Shown piece after piece: positions 17,439-26,741 of a DNA stretch of 55,440 nucleotides. The position numbers and the translations under genes are program-made. The notes beneath the pieces were generated by a model. It saw only the letters and a list, made by a program, of their open reading frames with translations. It was not told the DNA's origin and did not search any database. Position 1 is the first letter of the stretch. Each line of letters starts with the position of its first letter. Source of the stretch: an uncultured Porphyromonadaceae bacterium (GTDB lineage: Bacteria; Bacteroidota; Bacteroidia; Bacteroidales; Muribaculaceae); the NCBI GenBank assembly GCA_945873625.1, contig CAMCDS010000015.1:1-55440 (forward strand), in the 5' to 3' direction.

Positions 17439-19505
17439 ATGAAGTTACGCAATATAGTCTTTCTCCTGCCTCGCCTCACTGCCATGGTGGCAGTGGCGCT
17501 CGGCTGCATGGCTTCGCCCGGACGCGCAGCCGCGCAAATCGACGCGGAGCAGGTGATGCGCATCGGGCGCAACGTCCTCTCGATGGAGGACTACATGCTT
17601 GCCATACAGTATTTCAACCAGGCAATAAAGGCCAAGCCCTACCTCTCCGACCCTTACTTCTACCGCGCCCTCGCAAAGCTCAACCTCGAAGACTACAAGG
17701 GAGCCGAGCAAGACTGCTCGGCAGCTCTGCAGCGCAACAAGTTCAAGGCCGAGGCATATAAGCTGAGAGGCTTCGCCCGCCAGAACCTCGGACTCGACTC
17801 CCTCGCCATCACCGACTACGACATGGGTCTCGACTATTACCCCCTCGACAAGTATTTCCTCTTCTACAAGGCTGTGGCGCAGACCGGCGTGAAGCGCTAC
17901 GAGGGCGCCGACTCCACATTCGCCACGCTGCTGAGGGCATACCCCGGCTTCGAGGAGGGGTATGAGGCCCGGGGACGCATGAAAGCCCTGCGGGGCGACA
18001 CGGCGGCGGCTCTCGCCGACATCGACAAGGCCCTCGGAATCTCAAAGACCCTCGTCAACGCAAGGCTGATGCGCGCCGAAATCGAGGCACGCAGGCAGCA
18101 GTGGGACGACGCCCTCGCCGACATGGACGAGGCCATAAAGCTCAGTCCGCAGGAGACGTCGTTCTACGTCAACCGCGCATTCCTGCGCTATAACAACGAC
18201 GACTACTTCGGAGCCATGAGCGACTACAACTATGCCCTTCAGCTCGAACCCGACAATGCCGCCGCCCGCTTCAACCGCGCTCTGCTCCGATACGAGGTGA
18301 AAGACCTCGATCGCTCAGCGGCCGACTTCTCGGAAGTGCTGAAAAGCGACCCCGACAATTTTCACGCCCGGTTCAACCGCGGTCTCATCAACCTCGACCG
18401 AAAGAAATTCCGCGAAGCCCTCGCCGACTTCCAGGCCATCGTGGCCAGGTATCCGAAATACTATCCGGCCCTCTACGGCATCGCCGAGGCGCGGCAGGGA
18501 ATGGGCGACTTCAGGGGGGCGATGCAGAGCGTAAACGAGGCCGAAAACCTGATACGAAAATACGTGAGGAACCCTGAACGCAACCCTCTCGACCGCCCGG
18601 CCATCGCAGCGGCCGAATCAAACGACCGCGGCAGCCTTCGCGACGACGACGAGTCGGACATCGACGTGATGGACCGATTCAATAAGCTCGTTACCGTAAG
18701 CGCGTCGTCTGAATCGCGCCTCTCTTACGGCGACAAAATCAAGGGGCAGGTGCAGAACCGCGACGTGAGGGTTGAGCTCGAACCGATGTATGCCGTATCG
18801 CTCTTCGACTCGAAAGAGGCTCTCAGGTCGCGCTCCAACTATTTCCGGGAGCTCGACGACCTGAACCGCGAGCGGTGGCTCCCGCGCACAGTCTATCTCT
18901 CAGCCGGATTCCCCTCCCCCTCCGACGAGACACTCATATCATCTACCTTCCGCCTTATCGAGACTCTCACGGCTTCGATGAACGAGGGCGAAAGCAGACC
19001 TGTGGACTACCTCGGCCGCGCTCTCGCATATCTTGCAATCAAGAACTTCGACGACGCCCTTGCCGACCTCGACAAGGCAATCGAATCCAACCCCGGATTC
19101 ACAGTGGCACTCATGGCCCGTGGCGCCGCGCGCATGGCCGCTTCCGCACTGAACGCGGCAACCGCCGAACCCGGCTCCGACAACGCTATCCTTGAATCGC
19201 GCCGCCGGCAGGCCGCAGCCGTGGCGGCGATAGCCGACTTCGACGAGGCGCTGCGCCTCAATCCGAGACTCGTATACGCATGGTTCGACAAAGGCAACGT
19301 TTTCTATTCGATAGGCGACTATACCTCGGCCATACAGTGTTTCTCAGAAGCCATCGGCATCAACCCCGATTTCGGACAGGCCTACTTCAACCGCGGCCTC
19401 ACCTATCTGCGCAACGGCAACAAGAGCCAGGCTTTCGCCGACCTCAGCAAGGCGGGCGAGCTCGGAGTGCTCCCATCCTACAATCTGCTGAAACGGATGA
19501 AATAG
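17439..19505 (+). CDS. Large secreted tetratricopeptide-repeat protein
   Basis: A 688-residue protein with a signal peptide (cleavage about GRAAAQ, residue 33) and at least ten TPR units. Examples are DYMLAIQYFNQAIKAKPYLS at about residues 52-71, ALADMDEAIKLSPQETSFYV near 226-245, and two final units near 590-680 (FDEALRLNPRLVYAWFDKGN; CFSEAIGINPDFGQAYFNRG). A non-TPR linker (about 400-520) separates an N-terminal block from a C-terminal block. It is probably a periplasmic or outer-membrane scaffold; partners are unknown. It is convergent with the MATE gene 17 bp away. Confidence 0.85.
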   Translation: MKLRNIVFLLPRLTAMVAVALGCMASPGRAAAQIDAEQVMRIGRNVLSMEDYMLAIQYFNQAIKAKPYLSDPYFYRALAKLNLEDYKGAEQDCSAALQRNKFKAEAYKLRGFARQNLGLDSLAITDYDMGLDYYPLDKYFLFYKAVAQTGVKRYEGADSTFATLLRAYPGFEEGYEARGRMKALRGDTAAALADIDKALGISKTLVNARLMRAEIEARRQQWDDALADMDEAIKLSPQETSFYVNRAFLRYNNDDYFGAMSDYNYALQLEPDNAAARFNRALLRYEVKDLDRSAADFSEVLKSDPDNFHARFNRGLINLDRKKFREALADFQAIVARYPKYYPALYGIAEARQGMGDFRGAMQSVNEAENLIRKYVRNPERNPLDRPAIAAAESNDRGSLRDDDESDIDVMDRFNKLVTVSASSESRLSYGDKIKGQVQNRDVRVELEPMYAVSLFDSKEALRSRSNYFRELDDLNRERWLPRTVYLSAGFPSPSDETLISSTFRLIETLTASMNEGESRPVDYLGRALAYLAIKNFDDALADLDKAIESNPGFTVALMARGAARMAASALNAATAEPGSDNAILESRRRQAAAVAAIADFDEALRLNPRLVYAWFDKGNVFYSIGDYTSAIQCFSEAIGINPDFGQAYFNRGLTYLRNGNKSQAFADLSKAGELGVLPSYNLLKRMK

Positions 19506-19521
19506 CCCCGACCGACGGGCA

Positions 19522-20937
19522 TCAGGCGGCCACCCCGGCGAATCCCTTGTGCTGCCACTGCTTCGACCGCCAGCGGCGCATGAACACCACGCCGCGCACA
19601 TTCTCGTCGAGCGTGAACATCCACCACATCCCGAGTATGCCGAAGCCGGCCGTTACGCCGAAAAGGTAGGCTCCCACCACGGCTATCGACCACATGAATA
19701 TCAGACCTACATAGAATGGATAGTTGACGTCGCCGACCGCCTGGAGCGTATTGACGAAAAGGATGTTGACAGGGCGTCCTATCTCAAGCACCACATCAAT
19801 CCACAATATGGCGGTGGCAAGGGCCATTATCTCGGCGTTGTCGGTGAGCCGGCCCATTATCCAGCTTCCCGAGAGGGCGGTGAGCAGCGAGAAGGTGAAC
19901 GTCGCCGCTACGGCCACCCGGAGCAGCCAGCGTCCCATCACGTAAGCGCCCTGCCATTTCCCGGCGCCGACAAGATGCCCTATCGAAATGGCGCCTGCGT
20001 GAGATATGGAGATGCAGAAGAGGTAGCAGTACATGATGATGTTGACGCAATACGTGCGGGCGGCGAGAGCCTCCATTCCGAGCCCGGTGATGAAATAGGC
20101 TATCACGAGCTGTGAGCACGAATAGCTCAGGGCCTCGCCCGCCGACGGCAGTCCGATCTTCATCAGGTTGCGGAACTCCATCACCGGGAAGCGGCGGAAG
20201 ATATGGGTCGGAAAACGCCTCACGGTGGTCGAGAAGACAATCACGGTGAGCGCCACCATAGCTATCACACGCGAGGTAACGGTGGTGAGGGCGGCTCCGT
20301 TCACACCCAGCTTCGGCGCGCCGAGCTCACCGAAGATAAAGGCATAGTTGCCGATGATGTTGAGCACGTTGACCACCAGTATCACCATCATGGGATAGAC
20401 CGGACGGTCGTTGCTACGCAGCGTGGCCGAGAGCGTCATGGCCAGGGCCTGCACGAAAGCGCCCGCCCCCACTATCCGCATATATCCCGCCCCGAGGCTC
20501 AGGGCGTCTCCTTCAAGCCCCATGGCGGCGAGAATCGGCGTGCTCCAGAGCAGAAGGCTCAGGCTTATGACGAGGCCGAACACGAGGTTGGCCATCAGCG
20601 ATACCCCGACCACAGTCTCCATCCTGTCGCGCTGCCGGGCGCCGAGATACTGGCTGCAAAGCACCGACGTGCCGAGATTGATTACTTCGAAAACGAGGAA
20701 ACAGAACGAGAGCACCTGGTTGGCGAGGCCTACGGCCGCCACGCTGACATCGCTGTGGCGCGACAGCATGAACGTGTCGACGGCTCCGAGCGTCATCACC
20801 AGCAGCGTCTCTACGAGTATCGGCCCCGTCAGAGTGAAGAGCTCCCTGCGCAGCGGCGACCGTCTGAGCTTCGAGAGAGCGGGACGGAAGGCGACGCCAC
20901 GGACCGGTAATTGCAATACACCTGTATTAAAGTTCAT
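19522..20937 (-). CDS. MATE-family multidrug/metabolite exporter
   Basis: A 471-residue inner-membrane protein with about twelve hydrophobic helices in two homologous halves, beginning with the MATE-type LTGPILVETLLVMTLGAVDT and FMLSRHSD. The second half starts near GLPSAGEALSYSCSQLVIAY. MATE proteins export cationic compounds in exchange for Na+ or H+; the substrate cannot be predicted. The stretch before TGPILVE (about 37 residues) is longer than usual, so translation may start internally, although no closer Met is present before the first helix. Confidence 0.92.
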   Translation of the reverse strand: MNFNTGVLQLPVRGVAFRPALSKLRRSPLRRELFTLTGPILVETLLVMTLGAVDTFMLSRHSDVSVAAVGLANQVLSFCFLVFEVINLGTSVLCSQYLGARQRDRMETVVGVSLMANLVFGLVISLSLLLWSTPILAAMGLEGDALSLGAGYMRIVGAGAFVQALAMTLSATLRSNDRPVYPMMVILVVNVLNIIGNYAFIFGELGAPKLGVNGAALTTVTSRVIAMVALTVIVFSTTVRRFPTHIFRRFPVMEFRNLMKIGLPSAGEALSYSCSQLVIAYFITGLGMEALAARTYCVNIIMYCYLFCISISHAGAISIGHLVGAGKWQGAYVMGRWLLRVAVAATFTFSLLTALSGSWIMGRLTDNAEIMALATAILWIDVVLEIGRPVNILFVNTLQAVGDVNYPFYVGLIFMWSIAVVGAYLFGVTAGFGILGMWWMFTLDENVRGVVFMRRWRSKQWQHKGFAGVAA

Positions 20938-21109
20938 CGTCTACAATCGTTTTGATGTTTGGGTGGACTCCGGCCGCAAACCCTCCGGAGGCTCCGGCCG
21001 GAAAATTCCAAGGCGCAAAATTACAACAAAAACCGTTCCCACGCAGTCCTCCCCGCCCCTCCTCCCCCATTTTTAAGAATATTTATACCTTCTCCCCCTC
21101 CGGAATCGG

Positions 21110-21141
21110 TTTGCAGATTAAAGAATATATGCTTAACTTTG
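21110..21141 (+). promoter_or_regulatory. Septu operon promoter (TTTG-N20-TAACTTTG)
   Basis: TTTG at 21110-21113 and TAACTTTG at 21134-21141 with a 20-bp spacer form a consensus Bacteroidetes promoter. The start near 21147 leaves a 5' leader of about 30 nt. Confidence 0.85.
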
Positions 21142-21177
21142 CCATTTGAATAAACTCATAGAGACGCAAGGACATCC

Positions 21178-22491
21178 ATGCATATATCAGAACTCACACT
21201 ACGCAATTTCAAACTCTACGGCAGTGATGAATTTACCATACGGTTCGATACCGGTAGACGTGCCTGCATCCTTCTCGGCAACAACGGCTGCGGAAAGACC
21301 ACGATACTCAATGCCATCACATTGCTGCTGAGTTCTTATCTCGGTCAGTTTCCCGGCTCGTCGGAGGCGGCGCTTCCCGAGTCGGCTGTCCACATCGACG
21401 AAGACGGCAGACTCGGCGACTACATGAAGATCGGTTGTATCCTCGACACCGAAGACGACCCGATACATGCAACACGCTATCGAAAAGGCGTCTCGATGCC
21501 GCCGTCGACTTCAGATGTCAAGGAACTCAAAAGCTATGCCGCCCGGCTGCGCGACTCTATTGAAGCCGGAGATGAAAAACCCGTGCTCCCGATCATAGCG
21601 TTCTACGGCACTGAACGGGGAAGGATACAGGCACCCGAACGCAAACGCAATTTCAAAAAGGCTTTTGCCCGGTGGGACGGATACCTGAACGCACTGACCC
21701 CACAGACCGACTTCAAATCGTTTTTTGCATGGTTCGACCTCAAAGAAGACGAGGAGCGCAGAGTCAAAGAGGAGAGATGGGAACGGGAGTTCACCCTCCC
21801 CGAACTTGACGCTGTGCGCCAGACGCTGACAAGGTTTGTAGGAGACGATTATGAGGCTCCCCGGATAAAACTGCATCCGCTCCGCTTCGTGATGCAGCAG
21901 CGTTCCACCCGGAGAGAACTCCGGATAGAGCAGCTCAGCGACGGCTATCGCATGATAATCGCCATGGTGGCCGACATAGCTTCGAGGATGGCCGAGCTCA
22001 ACCCCTCTGACAGCGTGGAAAAGATACTGGCCACTCCGGGCATCATCTTGATCGATGAGGTCGACCTCCACCTTCACCCGTCGTGGCAGAGAAGAATCGT
22101 GAGCCAGCTAATCAAGACATTCCCCAACGTACAGTTCATCATCACGTCCCACAGTCCGCTTGTGGCAATCGACGCCTCTGACGAGACCGAGGTGTTTCAC
22201 ATCGACGGAAACAGTGCGCAACGAAACAGCAACGACCTCGCCGGCCTCGATGTCAACGAAGTGCTGATGAGCAATCTGTTCAACCTCACCTCGCCCAACG
22301 CATCGATGTGGGACGAATACATCGAGCGCCGCGACTCACTCCTCTCAAAACCCGAGCTCGACGAACGGGAACGCACGGAGCTTGAGAAGCTCGACCTGAT
22401 ACTTGCAGACGTGAATGTAGGCATACCGAAGGAGATGAACGAAATCTCATCACTTGTCAGAAAAATATCCGACAAGCTCAACATACGATAA
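21178..22491 (+). CDS. ptuA: Septu antiphage defence ATPase PtuA
   Basis: A 437-residue ABC/SMC-like ATPase. Walker A GNNGCGKTT is at residues 34-42, the signature QLSDGYRMII at 252-261, Walker B ILIDEVDLHLHP with D293/E294, and the switch His H325 in TSHSPLV. A helical insertion separates the lobes. Together with the HNH protein encoded 22 bp downstream this is the two-gene architecture of Septu, in which PtuA senses phage infection and controls the PtuB nuclease. The same pair forms the effector of Ec78-type retrons, but no reverse transcriptase or msr/msd is present here. Confidence 0.88.
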   Translation: MHISELTLRNFKLYGSDEFTIRFDTGRRACILLGNNGCGKTTILNAITLLLSSYLGQFPGSSEAALPESAVHIDEDGRLGDYMKIGCILDTEDDPIHATRYRKGVSMPPSTSDVKELKSYAARLRDSIEAGDEKPVLPIIAFYGTERGRIQAPERKRNFKKAFARWDGYLNALTPQTDFKSFFAWFDLKEDEERRVKEERWEREFTLPELDAVRQTLTRFVGDDYEAPRIKLHPLRFVMQQRSTRRELRIEQLSDGYRMIIAMVADIASRMAELNPSDSVEKILATPGIILIDEVDLHLHPSWQRRIVSQLIKTFPNVQFIITSHSPLVAIDASDETEVFHIDGNSAQRNSNDLAGLDVNEVLMSNLFNLTSPNASMWDEYIERRDSLLSKPELDERERTELEKLDLILADVNVGIPKEMNEISSLVRKISDKLNIR

Positions 22492-22513
22492 AACCCGCAG
22501 GCCGCATTTCGCC

Positions 22514-23230
22514 ATGATAAAAATCGACAAGACATATCCCGCTCCCGACTATCTGAAATCGCTGCCGGTTCCTGCCGATGAAAACGAGGTCGACAAGTGC
22601 CGTTACAACCATCCGCTAGTAAAAAGCATTCTGAAGAGCAACCAGCACGGTAAGTGCTGCTACTGCGAGACTTATCTGAACAAATACGACGACATCGAGC
22701 ATTTCAGACCGAAAAAGGGCTACATCGACCGGCGCGGAATAATGCACAAGCCCGGGTATTACTGGCTCACGGCCGAATGGAGCAATCTGCTTATGAGCTG
22801 CAAAACGTGCAACAGCTCTCACAAGAAAAACCATTTCGGTCTGGTCGACGAACGGTCCCGCGACATCAGCCACAAAGACATCTCACGCGAAATGCCTCTG
22901 CTCGTCAATCCTCTCACCGAAGACCCGGGAATGCACATCAGGTTTCGTCGCCACTGTGCGGTAGAGGTGGCATGCGGCGGCAATGCCGAGCGAGGCAGGT
23001 ACACAATCAGTATTCTTCAGCTCAACAGACCCGGCCTGCGGTGGATGCGCAGAAAAGTATGGGAACAATACCTAATTATGGTTGAACAGCTCCACATGGC
23101 GGAGGAGCTGCTTTCCCGTATTCCAGACGACAGCGACGTGATTCAGCTCGTAGACACGTGCCGGAAAGCCATCAGAGGTTTTCAGTCGGTACGGGCCCAA
23201 TACTCCGGCATGATCAACCGGCAGTTCTGA
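22514..23230 (+). CDS. ptuB: Septu HNH nuclease PtuB
   Basis: A 238-residue HNH endonuclease of the type found with PtuA and retron ATPases. Zinc ligands are C48-x-x-C51 and C96-x-x-C99. The betabetaalpha-metal site includes H63 in DDIEHFRPKKGY and N100 with H103/H107 in TCNSSHKKNHF. The ATG at 22514 (MIKIDKTYPAP) matches family N-termini; an upstream in-frame ATG lies inside ptuA. It is the second gene of the operon and is followed by a terminator. It probably cleaves nucleic acid when released by PtuA; the substrate is not determinable from sequence. Confidence 0.87.
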   Translation: MIKIDKTYPAPDYLKSLPVPADENEVDKCRYNHPLVKSILKSNQHGKCCYCETYLNKYDDIEHFRPKKGYIDRRGIMHKPGYYWLTAEWSNLLMSCKTCNSSHKKNHFGLVDERSRDISHKDISREMPLLVNPLTEDPGMHIRFRRHCAVEVACGGNAERGRYTISILQLNRPGLRWMRRKVWEQYLIMVEQLHMAEELLSRIPDDSDVIQLVDTCRKAIRGFQSVRAQYSGMINRQF

Positions 23231-23287
23231 CATCGACAAAATCAGATAAAAGACTGCTTCATTGAAAACAGGAATTTTCTGGAGGAA

Positions 23288-23320
23288 AACCGGAAACTGA
23301 TTTTCAGTTTCCGGTTTTTT
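23288..23320 (+). terminator. Terminator of the Septu operon
   Basis: A perfect 13-bp stem (AACCGGAAACTGA / TCAGTTTCCGGTT) with a 3-nt loop and a T-run ends the ptuAB transcript. The -7 box of the next promoter begins only 5 bp after it. Confidence 0.85.
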
Positions 23321-23324
23321 GAAT

Positions 23325-23332
23325 TAACTTTG
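23325..23332 (+). promoter_or_regulatory. Promoter of the tetR gene (TAACTTTG)
   Basis: TAACTTTG matches TAnnTTTG. The expected -33 position (TTTT, about 23301-23304) lies in the loop of the preceding terminator, so the two signals overlap. The ATG is 63 bp downstream. Confidence 0.6.
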
Positions 23333-23395
23333 CACCCTGAAACGCCGAGCCCCGCCCGCTACGGGTGCGCCCGGCGACCACCGTAACCTCAATTC

Positions 23396-24007
23396 ATGGA
23401 AGCAAACATCGAAATATTCGACACCATCATCAGGATGATTACCGAAAACGGTCTCAAAAGCCTCACTATGGACCGCGTGGCCGCGACGCTCGGAATGTCG
23501 AAGCGAACGCTCTACGAGATTTTCGGTTCGAAAGCCTGCATGATACAGCAGACTCTCGCTCACTACCACCGCGAACACATCAAGCGGTGTGATGCTATTT
23601 TCGCTCATTCCGACAACGTGATGGAGGGCATCCTGGGCGTATACCGCCACATGCGCAACATCATCGCCAAGCTCCACACCGACTTCTTCCGCGACATGGA
23701 CGAGGCCTTTGCCGACGTGAAGCACCAGTATGAGGACTTCGAGGATAAGCGACACAAGCATTTCCTCGAGATGTTTCAGCGTGGAATTGCCGAAGGGGTG
23801 TTCCGTCCTGACGTCAATTTTCTCGTCCAGTCAAAGATGCTCCACGTGCAGATGGAGGCTCTGAAAAGGATGGAGGAGCTTTTTCCGAAAGACCTCACTC
23901 TGGTCGACGTCTACGATTCGATCATCATCGGATTCCTGCGGTCGATAGCCTCGCCAAAGGGGATGGAGATACTCGACCGCATCCGCCACGCCGACTCAGA
24001 AGGATAA
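23396..24007 (+). CDS. TetR-family regulator of the adjacent efflux operon
   Basis: A 203-residue repressor. The N-terminal helix-turn-helix (about residues 8-52) reads TENGLKSLTMDRVAATLGMS and KRTLYEIFGSKACMIQ, a clear TetR pattern. The C-terminal half is an all-helical ligand-binding and dimerisation domain. It lies 60 bp upstream of the outer-membrane channel gene in the same direction, so it most likely controls the efflux operon and may be co-transcribed. No operator palindrome was identified. Confidence 0.9.
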   Translation: MEANIEIFDTIIRMITENGLKSLTMDRVAATLGMSKRTLYEIFGSKACMIQQTLAHYHREHIKRCDAIFAHSDNVMEGILGVYRHMRNIIAKLHTDFFRDMDEAFADVKHQYEDFEDKRHKHFLEMFQRGIAEGVFRPDVNFLVQSKMLHVQMEALKRMEELFPKDLTLVDVYDSIIIGFLRSIASPKGMEILDRIRHADSEG

Positions 24008-24067
24008 ACCCCGGCCGAATATCCGGGTCATATATATTATAGATTCAACCAGACGCTTATACATAAA

Positions 24068-25630
24068 ATGAAAAAGATTGTTTCCCTTATGCCGCTGGCC
24101 GTGATGGCTTTCGCAGCCGCCGCCCCGGGCATGGAGGCGCAGACAGTAGCACCCCCGGCTCCGGAACTCACCTCCGGGATGATTGCCGCCGCTGCTGCCG
24201 ACACCCTCGGCTCCGTGCCGTCGCTGCCTCCCATCACGGGCAAGACGCTCGTGCTCTCGCGTAAAGAATGTATCGACATCGCCCTCCGCGACAACCCCAC
24301 CATACGAGTGGCCGACATGGAGGTGCAGCGCATGGACTATTCAAAGAAGGAGGTGCTCGCGCAGCTCTTCCCGACCATCGACTTCTCGGGCGCATATCAG
24401 CGCACCATCGAGCTGCAGACCATCAACATGAACATGGGAGGACAGAGCCAGAGCCTCAAGATGGGTACCGACAACACGTGGAACTTCGGCTTCTCGGCCT
24501 CGATGCCCCTGATAGCCCCGACGCTCTGGAAGAGCATCAAGATAAGCGACATTCAGATTCTTCAGAACGCCGAAAGCGCCCGCGCATCGCGCCTCGACAT
24601 GGTCAACAGCGTCAACAAGGCCTACTATTCGCTGCTGCTCGCCAAGTCGTCTTACGACGTGCTCCGCAAGAACTACGACATAGCCCGCTTCAACGCCGAC
24701 CTGTTTCAAAAGAAATTCGACCAGGGCACGGCTTCGGAATACGACGTGCTCCGCTCGTCGGTGCAGGTGAAGAACGTGGAGCCGCAGCTCCTCGAGGCCG
24801 AAATCGCCATTCGCCAGTGCAAGCTCCAGCTCAAAATCCTCATGGGCATCGACTATGAGGTAGACATCGAGCCCAATGTGAGCCTCGCCGAGATGCAGCA
24901 AGACATGTATGCCTACATGCTTGAGCAGGGATGGAGCCTCGAGAACAATACCTCGCTCCGCTCGCTCGACCTTCAGACCCGCATGCTTGAAGAGAACGTC
25001 ACGCTCAAGAAATTCGCGTGGATTCCGACGCTGGCCGCTTCATTCAACATCAACTGGAACGCGCTAAGCAACGGAAACGCACTGAAAAACCAGACGTTCA
25101 ACCCCTACTCCACCGCCGGCATAGCCCTTTCGGTGCCCATCTTCTCGGGCGGCTCGAAGTATTACGGCCTCAAGCAGGCTCAGGTGCAGCTCAAGGAGAT
25201 GCAGTTCCAGAGAGAAAACCTGCTCAACTCGCTCGACATGCAGGTGCGCCTCGCCATGGACAACATCCGCAAGGAGGTGAAGCAGATATCCACCAGCGAG
25301 GAGGGCGTGCGCCAGGCTGAGAAGGCCTACCAGATCATGCAGAAGAGCTTTGAGATAGGCGCGGCCACATACCTCGACCTGCGCGACAGCGAGCTGGCCG
25401 ACACACAGGCGAAACTCGCCTATTATCAGGCCATCTACAATTATCTCGTCTCCACTTCCGAACTCGACCTGCTCCTCGGCAAGGAAGACGAGCTGACGCC
25501 TGCCGCATACGTGCCGCAGACCCGCGCAGCCTCGACCACCACGACTACCACCACCACAACAACCACGACTACCACCACATCCTCTCAGCCCGCCTCAAAC
25601 TCTAACACCAACTCTAACACCAACAACTGA
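24068..25630 (+). CDS. TolC-family outer-membrane efflux channel
   Basis: A 520-residue protein with a signal peptide (cleavage about PGMEAQ) and two repeated outer-membrane-efflux halves: CIDIALRDNPTIRVADMEVQ starts the first, and long coiled-coil segments such as KFDQGTASEYDVLRSSVQVK and GAATYLDLRDSELADTQAKL mark the tunnel helices. It is the exit duct of the tripartite pump formed with the next two genes. The C-terminus ends in an unusual run of about fourteen Thr followed by Ser/Asn-rich residues, encoded by ACN repeats. Confidence 0.92.
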   Translation: MKKIVSLMPLAVMAFAAAAPGMEAQTVAPPAPELTSGMIAAAAADTLGSVPSLPPITGKTLVLSRKECIDIALRDNPTIRVADMEVQRMDYSKKEVLAQLFPTIDFSGAYQRTIELQTINMNMGGQSQSLKMGTDNTWNFGFSASMPLIAPTLWKSIKISDIQILQNAESARASRLDMVNSVNKAYYSLLLAKSSYDVLRKNYDIARFNADLFQKKFDQGTASEYDVLRSSVQVKNVEPQLLEAEIAIRQCKLQLKILMGIDYEVDIEPNVSLAEMQQDMYAYMLEQGWSLENNTSLRSLDLQTRMLEENVTLKKFAWIPTLAASFNINWNALSNGNALKNQTFNPYSTAGIALSVPIFSGGSKYYGLKQAQVQLKEMQFQRENLLNSLDMQVRLAMDNIRKEVKQISTSEEGVRQAEKAYQIMQKSFEIGAATYLDLRDSELADTQAKLAYYQAIYNYLVSTSELDLLLGKEDELTPAAYVPQTRAASTTTTTTTTTTTTTTTSSQPASNSNTNSNTNN

Positions 25631-25644
25631 CGCATTTACATATC

Positions 25645-26697
25645 ATGAAACTATCACGAATATCAGCCATAGCCATGTCGCTGGCGCTCCTCTGCTCCTG
25701 CTCGCAGAAAGACGACAAGAAGGCGGAGACCAAAGAATCGAAACCCACCGTGAAGGTCGAGACCGTAGCCGAGCGCCTCGTAGACCAGACCGGCACCTAC
25801 ACTGCCACCGTAGAAGCTCAGGCCGTCAACAACATCTCCTCGTCGATGCCCCTGCGCATCAAGGCCATCTATGCCGACGAGGGTGTGAGGGTGTCGAAAG
25901 GGCAGCGGCTCGTGGTGCTCGACGACGTCAACACCACATCCTATCAGCTGCAGCTCGACAACGCCAAGGCCAACCTCAACAACGTGCAGGTGGAATACAA
26001 CCGCGCCCTCGAGCTCTACAAGATAGGCGGCGGCACCAAGCAGCAGCTCGACCAGATGCAGACCCAGCTTATCAATGCCAAGAACGCCGTGGCCTCGGCG
26101 CAGCGCGCACTGCGCAACGCGGCTGAAAACACCGTGCTCACCTCCCCCATCAGCGGCGTGGTAACGAAGCGCAACTATGACCCGGGCGACATGACCGGCC
26201 AGCTCCCCATCCTCTCCATCTCGCAGGTGCAGCCCGTCAAGATAGTAATCAATGTCAGCGAAGGCGAGCTCACCAAGGTTACCAAAGGTATGCCCGCCAC
26301 AGTGGTGTTCGACACCTTCGGCTCTGAAGAATTCAAAGGCACCGTAACGATGAAGATGCCCACCGTCGACCCGCAGACCCGCACCTTCGGCGTCGAGATT
26401 ACCGTCCCCAACCCCGACAGCCGCATCCTTCCCGGCATGTTCGGCCGCGTGAGCCTCAACCTCGGACAGGCCAACCACGTCGTGGTGCCCGACCGCGCCG
26501 TGGTAAAGCAGCAGGGCAGCGGCAACCACTACGTCTATATCTATAAAGACGGCAAGGTCGAATACCGCCAGGTGGAGCTCGGCCAGCGCCTCGGCGACGC
26601 CTACGAGCTTGTCTCGGGCGTGGAAGACGGCTCGCAGGTGGTGGTCAGCGGACAGAACAACCTCGCCAACGGACGTGAGGTAACGCTCGCCAAATGA
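25645..26697 (+). CDS. RND efflux periplasmic adaptor (membrane fusion) lipoprotein
   Basis: A 350-residue adaptor linking the RND pump to TolC. The signal SLALLCSCSQ is followed by a charged linker and suggests lipid attachment. Domains in order are: biotinyl-lipoyl hairpin with coiled coil (LQLDNAKANLNNVQVEYNRA), lipoyl return (TVLTSPISGVVTKRNYDPGD), beta-barrel (EFKGTVTMKMPTVDPQTRTF) and a membrane-proximal domain ending near GQNNLANGREVTLAK. It lies 14 bp after the TolC gene and 44 bp before the pump gene. Confidence 0.93.
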   Translation: MKLSRISAIAMSLALLCSCSQKDDKKAETKESKPTVKVETVAERLVDQTGTYTATVEAQAVNNISSSMPLRIKAIYADEGVRVSKGQRLVVLDDVNTTSYQLQLDNAKANLNNVQVEYNRALELYKIGGGTKQQLDQMQTQLINAKNAVASAQRALRNAAENTVLTSPISGVVTKRNYDPGDMTGQLPILSISQVQPVKIVINVSEGELTKVTKGMPATVVFDTFGSEEFKGTVTMKMPTVDPQTRTFGVEITVPNPDSRILPGMFGRVSLNLGQANHVVVPDRAVVKQQGSGNHYVYIYKDGKVEYRQVELGQRLGDAYELVSGVEDGSQVVVSGQNNLANGREVTLAK

Positions 26698-26741
26698 TTT
26701 CATTCTCACATTTATCCAACTTTCTTCACACTGAATAATAT

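Noticed and set aside
21178..23230. A retron (Ec78-like) rather than stand-alone Septu
   Set aside because: No reverse transcriptase gene and no msr/msd-like structured RNA were found upstream or downstream.
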